A stretch of DNA of 64,000 nucleotides, taken from NCBI RefSeq assembly GCF_007565055.1, contig NC_044564.1, positions 81,116,563 to 81,180,562 of the forward strand. The letters run 5' to 3'. This document shows positions 23,056 through 34,679 of the stretch, one piece after another. A program made the position numbers and the translations under genes. The stretch comes from Rhinopithecus roxellana. Its lineage: Eukaryota > Chordata > Mammalia > Primates > Cercopithecidae. Numbering within the stretch: position 1 is the stretch's first letter; the number at the start of each line of letters is the position of its first letter. Under the pieces are notes generated by a model. It made no database searches, was not told the origin of the DNA, and saw nothing but the letters and a program-made list of their open reading frames with translations.

Positions 23056-23570
23056 AAATGAAAGTATTAATAACCACAGAAGGACTTGGCTTGGAAGTTT
23101 TAGAAGGCTGAGTCTCTGTAAGCAGCAGTGGGGACAGTTTGTGATGCAAGGTGTTTATCAGGTTATCAACACCTGTGAAAGGAAAGGGAAGAAGCAGGAT
23201 TGGGCAAGAGGAGTAGATGAACTGTAAAGCAGGCCTGACAACACCTAGCCTAACTGATGGAGAACTCTGAGCATCATCCCCAGATTTGGCGCAGGTTGGG
23301 TCAGAATTTCTGAGCCCCTATATCTTCACCATGTTCAGTCAGCAGGTGTGGGATTATTGGGAAAATAATGTCTCTTCAAGTGTCTCTCTGTAGATGGGAC
23401 AGCCATTGAAGGGGATGAGAGCTGGAGGCTGTCTGCTGACTGCACTCCCTGCAACTGGGCACAAGTTCTTCTTTGAGAAGAGATCTGAGTAGTTCATCTC
23501 TGTGCCTACGCTAGTCCTAATTGGTGTTTCTCATATCCTCTTCTCCATATACAACCAGAAAGCTACTCCT
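23056..23570 (-). mobile_element. 3' LTR of ERVL-type provirus (LTR16/LTR33-like)
   Basis: Blocks such as AACACCTGTGAAAGGAAAGG and GGCTGTCTGCTGACTGCACT recur, in the same order and orientation, in the 28.63-29.0 kb block (AATACCTGTGAAAGGAAAGA; GCCATCTGCCAACTGCACTG) and in the 61.67-62.11 kb element. On the minus strand this is the downstream LTR, because pol lies between it and 28.6 kb in minus orientation. The exact TG...CA ends could not be fixed. Confidence 0.6.
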
Positions 23571-25907
23571 CAAGGATTCCTGTGGGCTTCTCTTCCTGAG
23601 GAGAAAGTGGAATTCCTTGCAAACAGGGAGCCCCTAATTTTCAGATTAGGATAGAAACATCCATTGGCCAAATCAAAGCAGCTATCGTTAATAATTCAGT
23701 GAGCTCTTGCTATATTTGCTAGTAAAAGGTTACCTCCTTTGTAGAGCAGAGTATTTAACACTTCAGAGTACAAATTGCAGGTTCAGAAAGCACAAAGTTC
23801 TCCAGTGTGTCATCAGGAGTGAAGATAAACAAGATCACTTATTTTACCACTTGATTTCTGGACCTGTGTATTTATCCTACTGGGGACACTGTGCCATATA
23901 CAATTTTTTAATGCATATGCTGTATTCTGGAGGAAGGTACCCCATTTTTACAAAATAATACTTCTCAGATAGTTCTTTATTTGTATCTTCACAGCCACTC
24001 CAGCACTCTGGCAGACCAGCACTTCTGGGTAGTGGAGTAAGTGATACATCCAGTGGATCCTGTGGGCATTGTTAACTCCCACGCCTTCTTTGCTGTAAAG
24101 TGTTTTCGTGTGTTTTTTCTGGTGTGATGCTTTGGACACCCATTCCAAAAGGTCAATCACTCCGTAAGACCTTACATAGTTGTGTTTGCTGAGGTTCTGT
24201 GGGTAAGTAAGGGAAATCCATAGTCTAATAGGTGTCTATTCCTATGAGAACAAATGACTGGACCTTCTAGTATGAATGGAGCCCATTTGGTCTCCTCAAG
24301 AAATTTTGTCATATTGGAAGATAAGAGATGTTCTCTGTTGCCAGTGGGTAGAATATTAGTTGGCAGCAGAAGCTAGATCAGCCTTGCTAGTCTGAAACCC
24401 ATGTTGTTGGATCCATGCATAGTTTCTTTACCTGCCACCACAGTCACCCCATTTATATATCTATTATATCCACTTTGAGGTGGCTGTTGCCAAAAATCAC
24501 TGACAATATCAGGTGTTTATTTAGTGCTCTTTTATGGTTAATGCTTTCTAGTGGCCACTAATATGTAACATAAAAATCTGCACTTCATGCCAACTCTCAT
24601 ATGTTTAATCACATGCTATTCAAGATGTGTGCTTATACTTGACCTTGCATTTTTTTCCCTTCCAGGGCCCTGATCAGCTTTCCAGGCCATTCACTGCTAC
24701 TCATAAGTGCTTATATATTCTAATCTCAGGAAGCTTCTTTCTCAACACAAAGTATATGACCAGGGACACTGCCCAAAGTTATGAAGCTATGCCCATTGGA
24801 AGGATTCATGGCAGTCTTTCCAAGCCATCTCTAAGTGAGGTTACAGTGCAGCTAACATCCATTTTTGGCTTGCACGCACATATTAAACCAACGCACTCAT
24901 AGTCTGAGGTTTTTTTCTTTCAGCTGGTCATATGGAGGACCCTGCTATGCCAGAGTTGTGAACTCAAGGGCAGGCACTAGGGCAACAATGGTGGATGACA
25001 TTGTTTTCTGGGTTTTCTACTCATGCAGCTTTCTTATGCCCTGTGGTCCTTCTCATGTGCAATTTGGGATATACCTCTTCCATCTTACGCTGAATTTCTG
25101 CTAGGCCCATCACTTATAACTTTGTTGGCTGATAGACCCAGCTCTCGATGAGCAGGTCCAGACACGTGGTCAGCTGTTCTGTCTATAGTAGAGCCTAACA
25201 GCATTGCATAAGTTGTTTTTGAAAGATATGTAATTGTCTGCTTTGTTTGGCATGATCTTGCTCCAGAACCCTCGGGACTTTTCAAAAGGCATATGATTTT
25301 CTCTGACAAATGGCATAGCTTTACTCCAAAATCGCAGGGTCCCACATTATGATTCTTACACTGAGACTTGCCACAAATTCCACACTGCCTCTTTTCTACC
25401 AGCCATTATATCTCCAGTACCATAAGGTCTTCAAAACCATATGACTCTAGTGTCAAGCCTACTTTCACTGTAACCTGGATCTGCTATAGGGCCATTTTCT
25501 GCTCTAAGATCTTTCCAAAGCTAACAGCATTTCATTTCATTTCATGCAGTATGTGGGCCTGAGCAGTATTCTTAGTTGTGTAGGATGCTGCCATAAGAAT
25601 CTAAAAAATGTTCCAGTACTATTCTTTGTTCATGGTAGGATGTGCAAAATGCAATAATTTTTCTCTTATTTTGGAGGGGATGATTCAGCATACACCTGTC
25701 CACTGGGCCTTTAAAAGTTGTATGGATGTGTTGGGTTCTTCACTCTCTGTAGAATTATCTCCACCCCTCTGGAGTATGTGTATTTTATTGAGATCTTTAG
25801 CATTTTGTTGCTCATTTGGTCTGATGAATGTAATGCCATTGACATAATGGACTAACGTAATGTTCTGTCAGATATCTAGATGATCCAAATCTCTTTAGAC
25901 TTTGCTA

Positions 25908-26078
25908 TTATATATATATAATGTATATATAAATATATATGTGTGTATATATATGCGCGTGTGTGTATATATATGTACACATAGACATATATACACACAC
26001 ACATATACACATATATATAAAGAGAGAGTATGTATGTGTGTGAATGTGTGTGCATGTGTGTGTGTGTGTGTGTGTGTG
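25908..26078. repeat. Compound (TA)n/(TG)n microsatellite
   Basis: Alternating blocks of TATATA, TGTGTG, ACACAC and a final (TG)n of about 12 units (26052-26078), inside the reverse ERVL remnant. The 83- and 129-codon frames on the two strands (25876-26291) are translations of this repeat. Confidence 0.95.
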
Positions 26079-26486
26079 AACTTAGCCCTGGGGCAAGCCA
26101 GTAAATATATACTGTTGTATGTTCCATATGAATGTAAATTGTCTATAATATTTTCAGATTGGGAAAGAAATGATTGTGTTTATCAAATCAGAGGCCAGAT
26201 ATTATGTTCTTCAGGCCATATTAATCTGCTTTTGCCAAGAAATCCATTTGACATAGTGGTTTCAGTCAGGCTAATACTTCACTTAATTTGAGTAATCTGT
26301 CATTTTCCATGATCCATCTATTTGGAATTAAATGGGGAAATGATAGGGAACACACCCCTACTTCCTTTAGATTATTGGGTTCACAAATCTGTATCATGCC
26401 TTCACGATAGGCGTGATGGCTAGGAGTGGGGCAATTTCAAAGGTGTCTCCACTTTACTTTGTCACTATTATAGCTCTTATGCTAAG

Positions 26487-26488
<2 letters not shown>

Positions 26489-26525
<37 letters not shown>
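26489..26525. repeat. Poly-A tract (37 bases)
   Basis: An uninterrupted A run inside the ERVL remnant. No Alu or L1 body precedes it, so it is either an expanded mononucleotide run or the tail of an extremely short insertion. Confidence 0.95.
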
Positions 26526-26527
<2 letters not shown>

Positions 26528-26541
26528 TGAGGCTTGTTATA

Positions 26542-26757
26542 AGCTGCCAAATATATAACTCCAAAATATACCTATGGAGACCAGAGAAGTGTCACTGAGT
26601 AGGTCTGTAGATCCAGTGGAACCACTGGATGACCATGACCTTTATTACCAGCTGCCAAATTCATAACTCCAAAGTATACCCATGGAGACCAGGGAGTGAC
26701 TACAGACTGAGTAGATCTGTAAACCCAGTGGAACCACTGGATAACCAAGACTAGGAC
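26542..26757. repeat. 108-bp imperfect tandem duplication
   Basis: AGCTGCCAAATATATAACTC begins at 26542 and AGCTGCCAAATTCATAACTC at 26650. Both copies continue through ATGGAGACCAG, GTCTGTAGATCC / ATCTGTAAACCC and CCAGTGGAACCACTGGAT. Period is 108 bp, divergence roughly 15-20% by eye, so the duplication is old. It lies within ERVL-derived DNA. Confidence 0.85.
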
Positions 26758-27982
26758 TCTGTTTATTACTTAGCCCACCTATGACTCCTCTCTTATGGGA
26801 CTGTAATGATGTTGAAGATTCTGGTTACCAATGCCAACTCAAACCCTGTGTCTAACAGTCTCCAAATGTCTAAGTGTCCTCCTTTTAAAAATATATTATT
26901 ACCTGAGAAAATGGCCATAGGCCCCTTTGGAAAAGTAGTGGAGAAATCATTACTGTGATGTTTTTCTCCATAAAAAATTGGAAAAAAATTTAGTCAGTGA
27001 ATTCCGTATCTGAAAACAGGTTCAATCTAAAATTGTATAAGGAACCGTAATTTTTATTGGGGTGACTTCTATAAGCTACTTATTAATTCTTATTTCCTCT
27101 GACGACAAGGGTGTCTACCTATTTTTGCCTCTCGGTAAATGATTTTCTTTTAATCATGTCAGTAACTCTCTCAGGTCAGAAAACCTTGGCTGTCACTCCA
27201 AACTTATAATTCATTACAGTAATTGCAATACCTTGCCTTCTGGTTCTGAAGCAATATCATCTGGCCTCTACTTTTGTGGGGTTATTTTATCCCCAGTGAT
27301 ATCAGTGACACAAGTTCTGTAACAGCCTCTCCTACCACCAACACTGGCCCAGAGAAGAGGCCATCACTAACATTTTTAATGATACTCATGCTCCTGTCAC
27401 CATTGCATTCCTTGTGGCCTTGATATGGGGTGGTGTCTCCAATGGAATACAATCATCTGGAGGATTTTCGGGACATATGTTGTATATCTATTTCCAAACA
27501 TCCACCCCTTTTAATCTGTTCCTTTCCTATTTGTGGTGGCAATTCTGTCCTTTCACCTTCCTTTCTATAGGTCATCACTTTTCCTTTGCTTCTTAACATC
27601 ATCCTAGTAGCAAGTTTGCCACCTCTCCCTGACTCCTTGCCAAGTGTTAAATCTAGTGTCTTCTGGGTGCCCTCCAAAATAAATGCATTCTTCCTGACCT
27701 AATTGTATATTCAAGTGACCTTTGTTAAGCATCTTCAGAATCTAGTTCTTTCTTCACTCTCCTGGCCCCTGCCATTCTGTGACAGCTAGGTCTTCCAATT
27801 ACTTTGTGATTTACTCATCCCCCTTCCATCAAACCCACCAATGCCCCAGGAAGATTACATTGTAACTTAACCCCATTTATTAGCATAGAGGCTATGGGTA
27901 GAGATGAGGCCAAATCCTGGGAAGGTAAGACCTGTTATCTTACAGACTCTGCATTTTCTTCCACCAAGAGGACAGGAGGTGA

Positions 27983-28048
27983 TGTGTGTGTATGTGTGTG
28001 TGTGTGTGTGTGTGTATTTGTGTGTGTGTGCATGTGCATGCTCTTCTT
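27983..28048. repeat. (TG)n microsatellite
   Basis: About 66 bases of TG units with TATG and CATG interruptions, inside the gag-side part of the reverse ERVL remnant. The 65-, 103- and 114-codon frames over it are repeat translations. Confidence 0.95.
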
Positions 28049-28625
28049 CAGACTCAGAAGTTTGGGAGGAGAATGGGGAGTTAAAATGTAATAGAGAAAT
28101 CCACTCAGACATCATCATCCCATTCAGAGACATCCACCCAAATAGCAAAATCTCAAAATGTCTTAACCAAAGTCCTGACCTTGGCATAATAGACCTGACT
28201 TTATCTGTCACTTAATTTTCTTTGCAGTTCTGTCACTCCAACATTTATATCATAGACATGGTTCTCGGCTTCCTTTGCTCTTCTGTTGCAGAAAACGAGA
28301 GCTTTGATATAACCAAGATCATTTGGTTTCCACCTTGCTTTTCGATTGCCTTTTACTCACCCTCATCTGTTCTTTATCTTTCTGTAATGCATCCATAACA
28401 TTTAGAAACAGTCATTCAATACGAAAGCTCATCAGTGTATCCCATTCTACCAGCACCATCCTAACTCACCCCTGTAAAGATTTTAACAACTGGGCTGCCA
28501 CTGTGCATCCAGGACAATGTGTGTTCCCCCTACCACCAGTGATGGGGTCCTCATTTAACAGGACATTGATTAATCCGAAAATATCATCTTATTGTCCACT
28601 TTATTGGGCCAGTTTTGATATCTCT

Positions 28626-29005
28626 GATCTCAATTTGAGTTTCTCTGAAGTGGAAACTGAGACACTATAGGGTGCAAGAGGTTTATTACATATCAATACC
28701 TGTGAAAGGAAAGAAAAAGAACTGCAGGACAGAGGGAGAAGTTGTGATGACTCAGAGGCTAACTCAGAGGGAAACCTGGCAGTAATTCATGCCTCTCTGC
28801 GTTGTTCCTCATCAGGCTGAGTTATGGCAGTGCAGCTGAGATAGACCCTAAATGATGGGACAGATGAAAGCCATCTGCCAACTGCACTGTGTATCTGGGC
28901 AACAAATTACCTTGAAGGGAGATATGGGTGGTACAATGTCATGTCTATACTGGGGTAGAAAAAGTTGTCTAAATGACATTCTACCTTCTCTCTTTATTTT
29001 TTGTA
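28626..29005 (-). mobile_element. 5' LTR of ERVL-type provirus
   Basis: Same element type and orientation as the 23.1 kb LTR: AATACCTGTGAAAGGAAAGA, AAAGCCATCTGCCAACTGCA and GGAGATATGGGTGGTACAAT line up with that copy. The two LTRs differ a great deal by eye, which fits an ancient insertion. Outer edges are approximate. Confidence 0.6.
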
Positions 29006-31275
29006 AAGCCAGAATTAAACAAGTCCAGACAGACAAGAAACTGTCTTAATTCTAAATGACCTTAGTAAAGAAAATTCTAAAGCCTATTACCTTCTATTTC
29101 AAAACTGTGCTAAGGTAAAACTATGCTTGTTTGAAGAGAGCAACTTTTTGACAACTTGTTCAGAAAACATGCATTTTTCCTTCCTGTCAATGCAGAGAAT
29201 TATAAAGCTGAATACACTGTGAGTGTAATTAACCAGACTCTTCTTGTTGGGTCAACCATCCTGGCAAGCTAAGCACTCTGTGTGCCCAGAGACAATCTTT
29301 CTTTTAAGGACACCACTAAGTTCCTGCCTAAAGATAGGTAACAGTCTTTCCAAGTGCAACAGAGATTTCATGTAGAAAAAAAGTCAGAAATAAAAAAATA
29401 AATACATCTACATAAACTGGTGGGGTTTGTGAATTTCCATTGTGATTTTCCTTCTACTTCTGACTTTAGTATCAAGCATTCTATATGATTGCTTCATATA
29501 AAATAAGGACTACTTGAAAAATATTTACCTTCAAGTATTTCAAAAATCATAACTCACCCTCCCTTCAGGAAGGATGTTCCAGCTAAGAATTTATACCTTG
29601 GGTTTTATAAATGTAAGTTCATTGATTGGGTGCCATTTTGTAATGCAGAGATATTTATAATTTTTAATTCTTTGTGATTCCATAGCATATGCGAGCATCT
29701 CTGTTTTGTTCAGTTCTGCCTAAATTTTATGTTACTCCTATGTGGCACTCATTACATTAGGGGCTGGGAATACAAAAATAAATAAAATATAGACAACACA
29801 TTATTAGCTGCTCATGAGAATGTTATGTCCAAAATTACACAGGGCTTTTAGTATACAAGAGAGTGTACATGACACCATGAGTTTCTTTCGTTAGGAGACT
29901 TACACAGAAGAAGTCAGAAAACTTCATTACCTGTATTTTATGCAGACCTGGATTCTGTATATTTTATACTGACCTGTGATTCCTGTGTACATGATGAGAC
30001 ATGAATCTCTCTTATGTCTCAGATGTAGATCTCTAGGCTGGTCTTCTCAGGGTTCAAGTTGGCATATCAAAGGGTCTAACCAAAAAAGAACTGTGGGAGA
30101 GCTTGTAGCCAGACCCCCACTACCCTCAAGTTCTTTGGTTCTTGATAGGAAAGGAAAGAACTTTTGTGCCTAGTGTGCCTTGAACCAGAGCCTCTCTCAA
30201 AAACAAGTGTAAATTTAACGGTATAACACAAATTCCATCATGCTTTCTACTTTTTTATGTATTACGAGTTAACACATCTATTCGTAGGAGGTTTTGAGTC
30301 ATTGATGTTTCTGAATGTTCTTTTTGGAGCTACACACAGATATAAAGAAATGGAAAGGAAATCATTCATGCACCTTTTCTGGAATCAATAATCTCAGAGT
30401 CTCACTGATTAGTGTCTTCAAATGCTATCACAGTTGATTGCAGAACCCTGAGAATAAAGGTATAGGTGGTGCGGGAACAATTATTGTTCTTACTGTGAAC
30501 TCTGATTTTTTTTTTTTTTCAGGTTTCAGAAGGAACAACCTAAAGAAAAATGTAGGTCAAGTGCTTTTATCCTGTGAAACTTTCAGAAGAGCAATCATAA
30601 AATCACAGTGACTGGCCCTGATTTTCAATGATGGAAGAAGAAGAGCAATAGGTGAAAAAGCAATGGATGAGTATTTTTAATTAGTCCTTTGAAATACATA
30701 GCAGCAAATATAAGTTTTTTAATATTAGGAATATATTTGATTGATTTAGTCTAATTTGACTTTGGCTTATTACATTTGGCTTTCTATGTTACTAATTCTG
30801 GTTACTACCATATTAATGTGACAAAGTGGGAAAAGAAAAACTAAAACATATGTTTATAAGGCATCATGTTTAATGTGCTATAATTCTCTAATTAACATAC
30901 AACCCTTCACAAAACAATTATTTCCAAGCCTGTAAATGTTTAAGAGGATAGGGCTGCTTTGCTCATTACTGTAATTATTGTAAAATCAGATTTACTAAAT
31001 TTCTTATTTATAGGTATTATATTAATTTAAAAAATTATTTATAACAATTTAAAGAACCTTATTATCTAAAAAGCAGATCTTTCTTTTCTAAATGAATGTT
31101 TTTATATTTCAAGAATAATGTTATTTTAGTTGGGACAGTATCCATTTAGTTAATATTATAATTAAATATCTAACGAAACTTTCTATTGTATTAGGACTGG
31201 CTATGATAAATCTGCAATCCCAATACATTAAAAATGTTACAAATATGACTGGAGTATATGTGTGACTTGAAAAAG
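29006..31275. other. Unassigned DNA, possible L2 scrap near 29.74 kb
   Basis: No gene seen. CTCATTACATTAGGGGCTGG followed by GAATACAAAAATAAATAAAA at about 29744-29790 resembles the L2 3' region, but the match is short. A 14-base T run then CAGG at about 30508-30525 resembles a splice acceptor, without any exon after it. Confidence 0.4.
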
Positions 31276-32418
31276 CAGGCAGATCTTGTTTTATTGTGCT
31301 TCAGTTTATTGCATTTTGCAGATGCTGCATTTTTACAAATGGATGCTTTATGGCAACCCTGTGTCAAGCAAGTCTGTTGTGGTCATTTTTCAACATCATG
31401 TGCTCACTTCTTGTGTCACATTTTGGTAATTCTCACAATATTCAATCTCTTCATTATTATTATACCTGTTATGGTGATCTGTGATAAGTGATCTTTGATG
31501 TTACTATTTCAATTGTTTGGGGGTGACACAAACTGGACCCACATAAGAGAGTGAACTCAATTAATATTATGTGTGCTCTGACTGTTCCACTGGCTGCGTG
31601 TTCCCCCATCTCTCTCCCTTTCCTTAGACCTCCCTATTCACTCAAACACAACAATACTGAAATTAAGCCAAATAATAACTCAACGGTGGCCTCTAGGTGT
31701 TTGAGTGAAAGGAAAATTTGCACATCTCTGATTTTAATTCAAAAGCTAGTAATAATTAAGCTTAGTGAGGAAGGCATGTTGAAAGCCTAGACAGGCTGAA
31801 AGCTAAACCTCTTGCAGCAAACAGTTAGCCAAGTGGTGAATGCAAAAGAAAAAAAAAAAAAGAAAAGTTATTGAAGGAAATTAAAAGTGCTACTCCAGTG
31901 AACATACAAATGATAAAAACATGAAACAGTCATTGCTGGTAGGAGAGAATTTCAGTGGAAGTCTGAAGATGTGACTGAACTGCTGCAATCTCATAATAAA
32001 ACTTAGATTAGGAGTTACGTCTGATGCATGAGAAAAGGAAGTGGTATACTCCTGGTGAAGATGCTGTGAACATTGTTGAAATGACAACAAGAAACTTCAA
32101 ATATTACATAAACCTTGTTGATAAAGCAGCAGCAGTGTTTGAGAATACTGACTCCAGCTCTGAAAGAAGTTTCACTGTGAATAAAAATGCTATCAAACAG
32201 CTTCACATACGATAGACAAATCTTTAATGAAAGAGTCAATAAGCGACACAAACTTGTTTTATTACTTAAGAATTTGTCACAGACACCAGAACCTTCAGCA
32301 ACCACCACTCTGATGGTTGATGGTTGATGGTTGGTGCAGTCAGCAGGCATCAACCTCCAGACAAGACCCTCCATGAGCAAAAACATTATGACTCACTGAA
32401 GATTGGATGATACTTAGC

Positions 32419-32719
32419 TTTTTTTTTTTTTTTTTTTTGAGACGGAGTCTCCCTCTGTTGCCCAGGCTGGAGTGCAGGGGCCGGATCTCAGCTCACTGCA
32501 AGCTCCGCCTCCCAGGTTTACGCCATTCTCCTGCCTCAGCCTCCCGAGTAGCTGGGACTACAGACGCCCGCCACCTCGCCCGGCTAGCTTTTTGTATTTT
32601 TTAGTAGAGACGAGGTTTCACCGTGTCAGCCAGGATGGTCTCTATCTCCTGACCTCGTGATCCGCCCGTCTTGGCCTCCCAAAGTGCTGGGATTACAGGC
32701 TTGAGCCACCGCGCCCGGC

Positions 32720-32720
<1 letters not shown>
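32419..32720 (-). mobile_element. AluY, full length, reverse, in Tigger1
   Basis: A T run of 20 (32419-32438), then GAGACGGAGTCTCCCTCTG to the head GCGCCCGGCC. It carries GGGCCGGATCTC (Old World monkey type AluY). It interrupts the TTAGC/T-run/AGCAATA motif of Tigger1, so Tigger1 is the older element. The two plus-strand frames here are Alu translations. Confidence 0.96.

Positions 32721-32723
<3 letters not shown>

Positions 32724-32773
<50 letters not shown>
32724..32773. repeat. Poly-T tract (50 bases) beyond the Alu head
   Basis: Fifty T in a row between the Alu head (GGCC then AGG) and the resumed Tigger1 sequence AGCAATA. The Alu's own tail is on the other side. Tigger1 normally has a short T run here, so this is best explained as the target-duplicated T run that later expanded. 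Confidence 0.9.
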
Positions 32774-32775
<2 letters not shown>

Positions 32776-32955
32776 CAATATAGTATTTTAATTGAGGTAC
32801 TTAAATTGTTTTTTAGATATAATGTGATTGTATACTTAGTCTATAGCATATTATGTACATAACTTTTGTGTGCACTGGGAAATCAAAAAGTTCATGTGGC
32901 TCACTTTGGTGTGATGGTCTGGAACTGAACCCACAGTATCTCACAGGTATGACAG

Positions 32956-34679
32956 CAGCACAAAAATTGTAGTGCTGCAGTAAATTTTTTGGTACTGACT
33001 TCAAATTTGAGCCAGGTCAGGGAATTTTATTTGAATTTTTGGAATGCAAGATGTTTATGAAAATGTTCTAGTTTGAAGTAATATATTGCATCATAAGATT
33101 TTATTAATTGTAGTTTAAGGTTTTGAAAATAGTTCGATTGGGAGAGAGGTATGTGTTGAAATTTGAGGGTACCAAATAGCCGGTATAAACAGAAATGCAA
33201 AGGGAGGGACAGAGGGTGTATGAACTTGGAAAGTCGGTCATATTTGTTTTATTGATTTCATTATTTTGCCTTTAATTAGCCCAGTAGACAGATATCTGGA
33301 CACACCTCTTAGAAAATTGGGTGCAATGGAGGGGAGAAAAGGTAATACAGAATAAATGGAGCAGTATTGGTAAAATCACTCTATCTTATCTCTTAGGGTC
33401 CCAACTAATTCATTAGAGAATGAAGGAGTTGGACTTGTTCAGTGGTGTTTAACTATAATGTTTCCACACAATAGCATACCATAAGCAGTTATAAAATGTA
33501 TTACAAGACATTTGCTCCCTAAGTAGTGGGATAATGTTTTAAAATATTACGAGATTTTTTCCTTATCAGTATTTTTCTTCTGCCGTGATGATCAGTTTTT
33601 GACATGAGGATTTGCCTTACCAAAGTCAAATAAGAGGTAAGACTTGAGAACAGTTTCTACTATAAAAGAATGGGAAATATAATGTTCTTTTTATGCTGGG
33701 GGAATAGATTGCAGGGGTGGATGTGGGGAAGAGGAGAGAGACAGAGAGAGAAACATATTCAGTGCCAAATAGATACAGCATCTTAGCTACTTGATCCTCT
33801 GCCCTTCCTTGGGGTTAACTTTTGAAGAAGAAGGAATAGAAAGTACCTGACAAGATCGGATTAATACCTTCTTCTCAAGAAGAAAAAATAAAATAAAGTA
33901 GTGGTCCTAGAATGCTGCTTGTACTTCCTCCCATCAGGTGTTTTGAGTGAGACAATCAATGCTTACCCCCCTCATTTGGTGACACATTTGCTCACCTAGG
34001 TGTCTTCAGGACTAAAATAACACAGTGTAGCAGTCTTGTAGGAACTAAGAGCCCAGAAACATAGATAAAGATTTACTAGCATCAAGAATTACCCTCCCTA
34101 CTTCTCTTCCAATTGCTCATGGCCAGTGAATTATAATCTCAGAAGTGACTCTTAAAGCTGCTTGTCCCTGGGTGCTGAAGGAAAAGCCTTGGCCAAAAAC
34201 TGTTTTGGTAGTGTTTCCAGTGCTTGGGGCTCTTCACCCAAGAATGCATCCATCTTCACTATGCTGCACATTGAGATTGTCCATTCTACAGATACACATA
34301 GGTCAAGCTGTAATACCCATTGAGAGATTGAATCATACTACATGCAGCCTTCAGCTTCAAATCTAAAAGTACCCATCACCTTTACTAGAAACAATCATCT
34401 CTTTTATCCCTTGTAAGAAAAATTTAATGTGTGGGAAGTTTTCTTTGCTTGGATGTGAAAGCTACAGCTACATACAACTATATATATACATATATATATG
34501 TACATACACACACACACATATATACAAACACATATAGTTGTACATATGTATACATGTACACCTACAGTTGTAAGTAGCTATAATTCATTTATTTTGACTC
34601 TTGTTTCATATTTTATTGTATAAATAAACAATGTATTGTATCTTCCTTCACACAAGTTATCAGGACTTAATTATAAACT
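32956..34679. other. Unassigned DNA with one TA/CA low-complexity patch
   Basis: No gene or confident repeat. The patch at about 34478-34560 alternates TATA, ACAC and GTACAT units. A purine-rich stretch (GAGAGACAGAGAGAG) lies near 33736. Confidence 0.45.

Larger units (their letters stand above)
23571..28625 (-). mobile_element. ERVL-type provirus interior (gag-pol remnant, reverse)
   Basis: About 5 kb between two related LTRs. The minus-strand frame at 25085-25345 resembles the carboxyl part of ERVL pol (integrase region), and adjacent minus-strand sequence at 25.35-25.87 kb continues it upstream. The 27.9-28.6 kb part next to the 5' LTR lies where gag is expected. Stops and shifts break every frame, so this is a fossil with no coding capacity. 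It contains later simple repeats (25.9-26.08, 26.49, 27.98 kb) and a 108-bp tandem duplication. I see no recognisable env, as is usual for the ERVL class. Confidence 0.6.
31276..32955 (+). mobile_element. Tigger1 DNA transposon, internally deleted
   Basis: The left terminal inverted repeat (CAGGCAGATCTTGTTTTATT) and the right one (ending CACAGGTATGACAG) are both present. Between them are the Tigger1 5' leader, the start of the pogo-type transposase gene (about 31.7-31.9 kb), then a jump near 31.93 kb to the transposase carboxyl end (TGAAGATGTGACTGAACTGC onward). Most of the DDE domain is lost. Only about 1.3 kb of the roughly 2.4-kb element remains, not counting the AluY. Frames at 31258-31790 and 32015-32386 are fragments of, or shadows over, this element. 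It cannot encode an active transposase. Confidence 0.93.

Noticed and set aside
25902..26291. 129-codon frame rich in Tyr, Ile, Val and Cys
   Set aside because: It is a translation of a TA/TG microsatellite and its flank.
30505..30530. Poly-pyrimidine run followed by CAGG, like a splice acceptor
   Set aside because: No open reading frame or donor site of gene-like quality follows. T runs before CAG are common by chance in AT-rich DNA.
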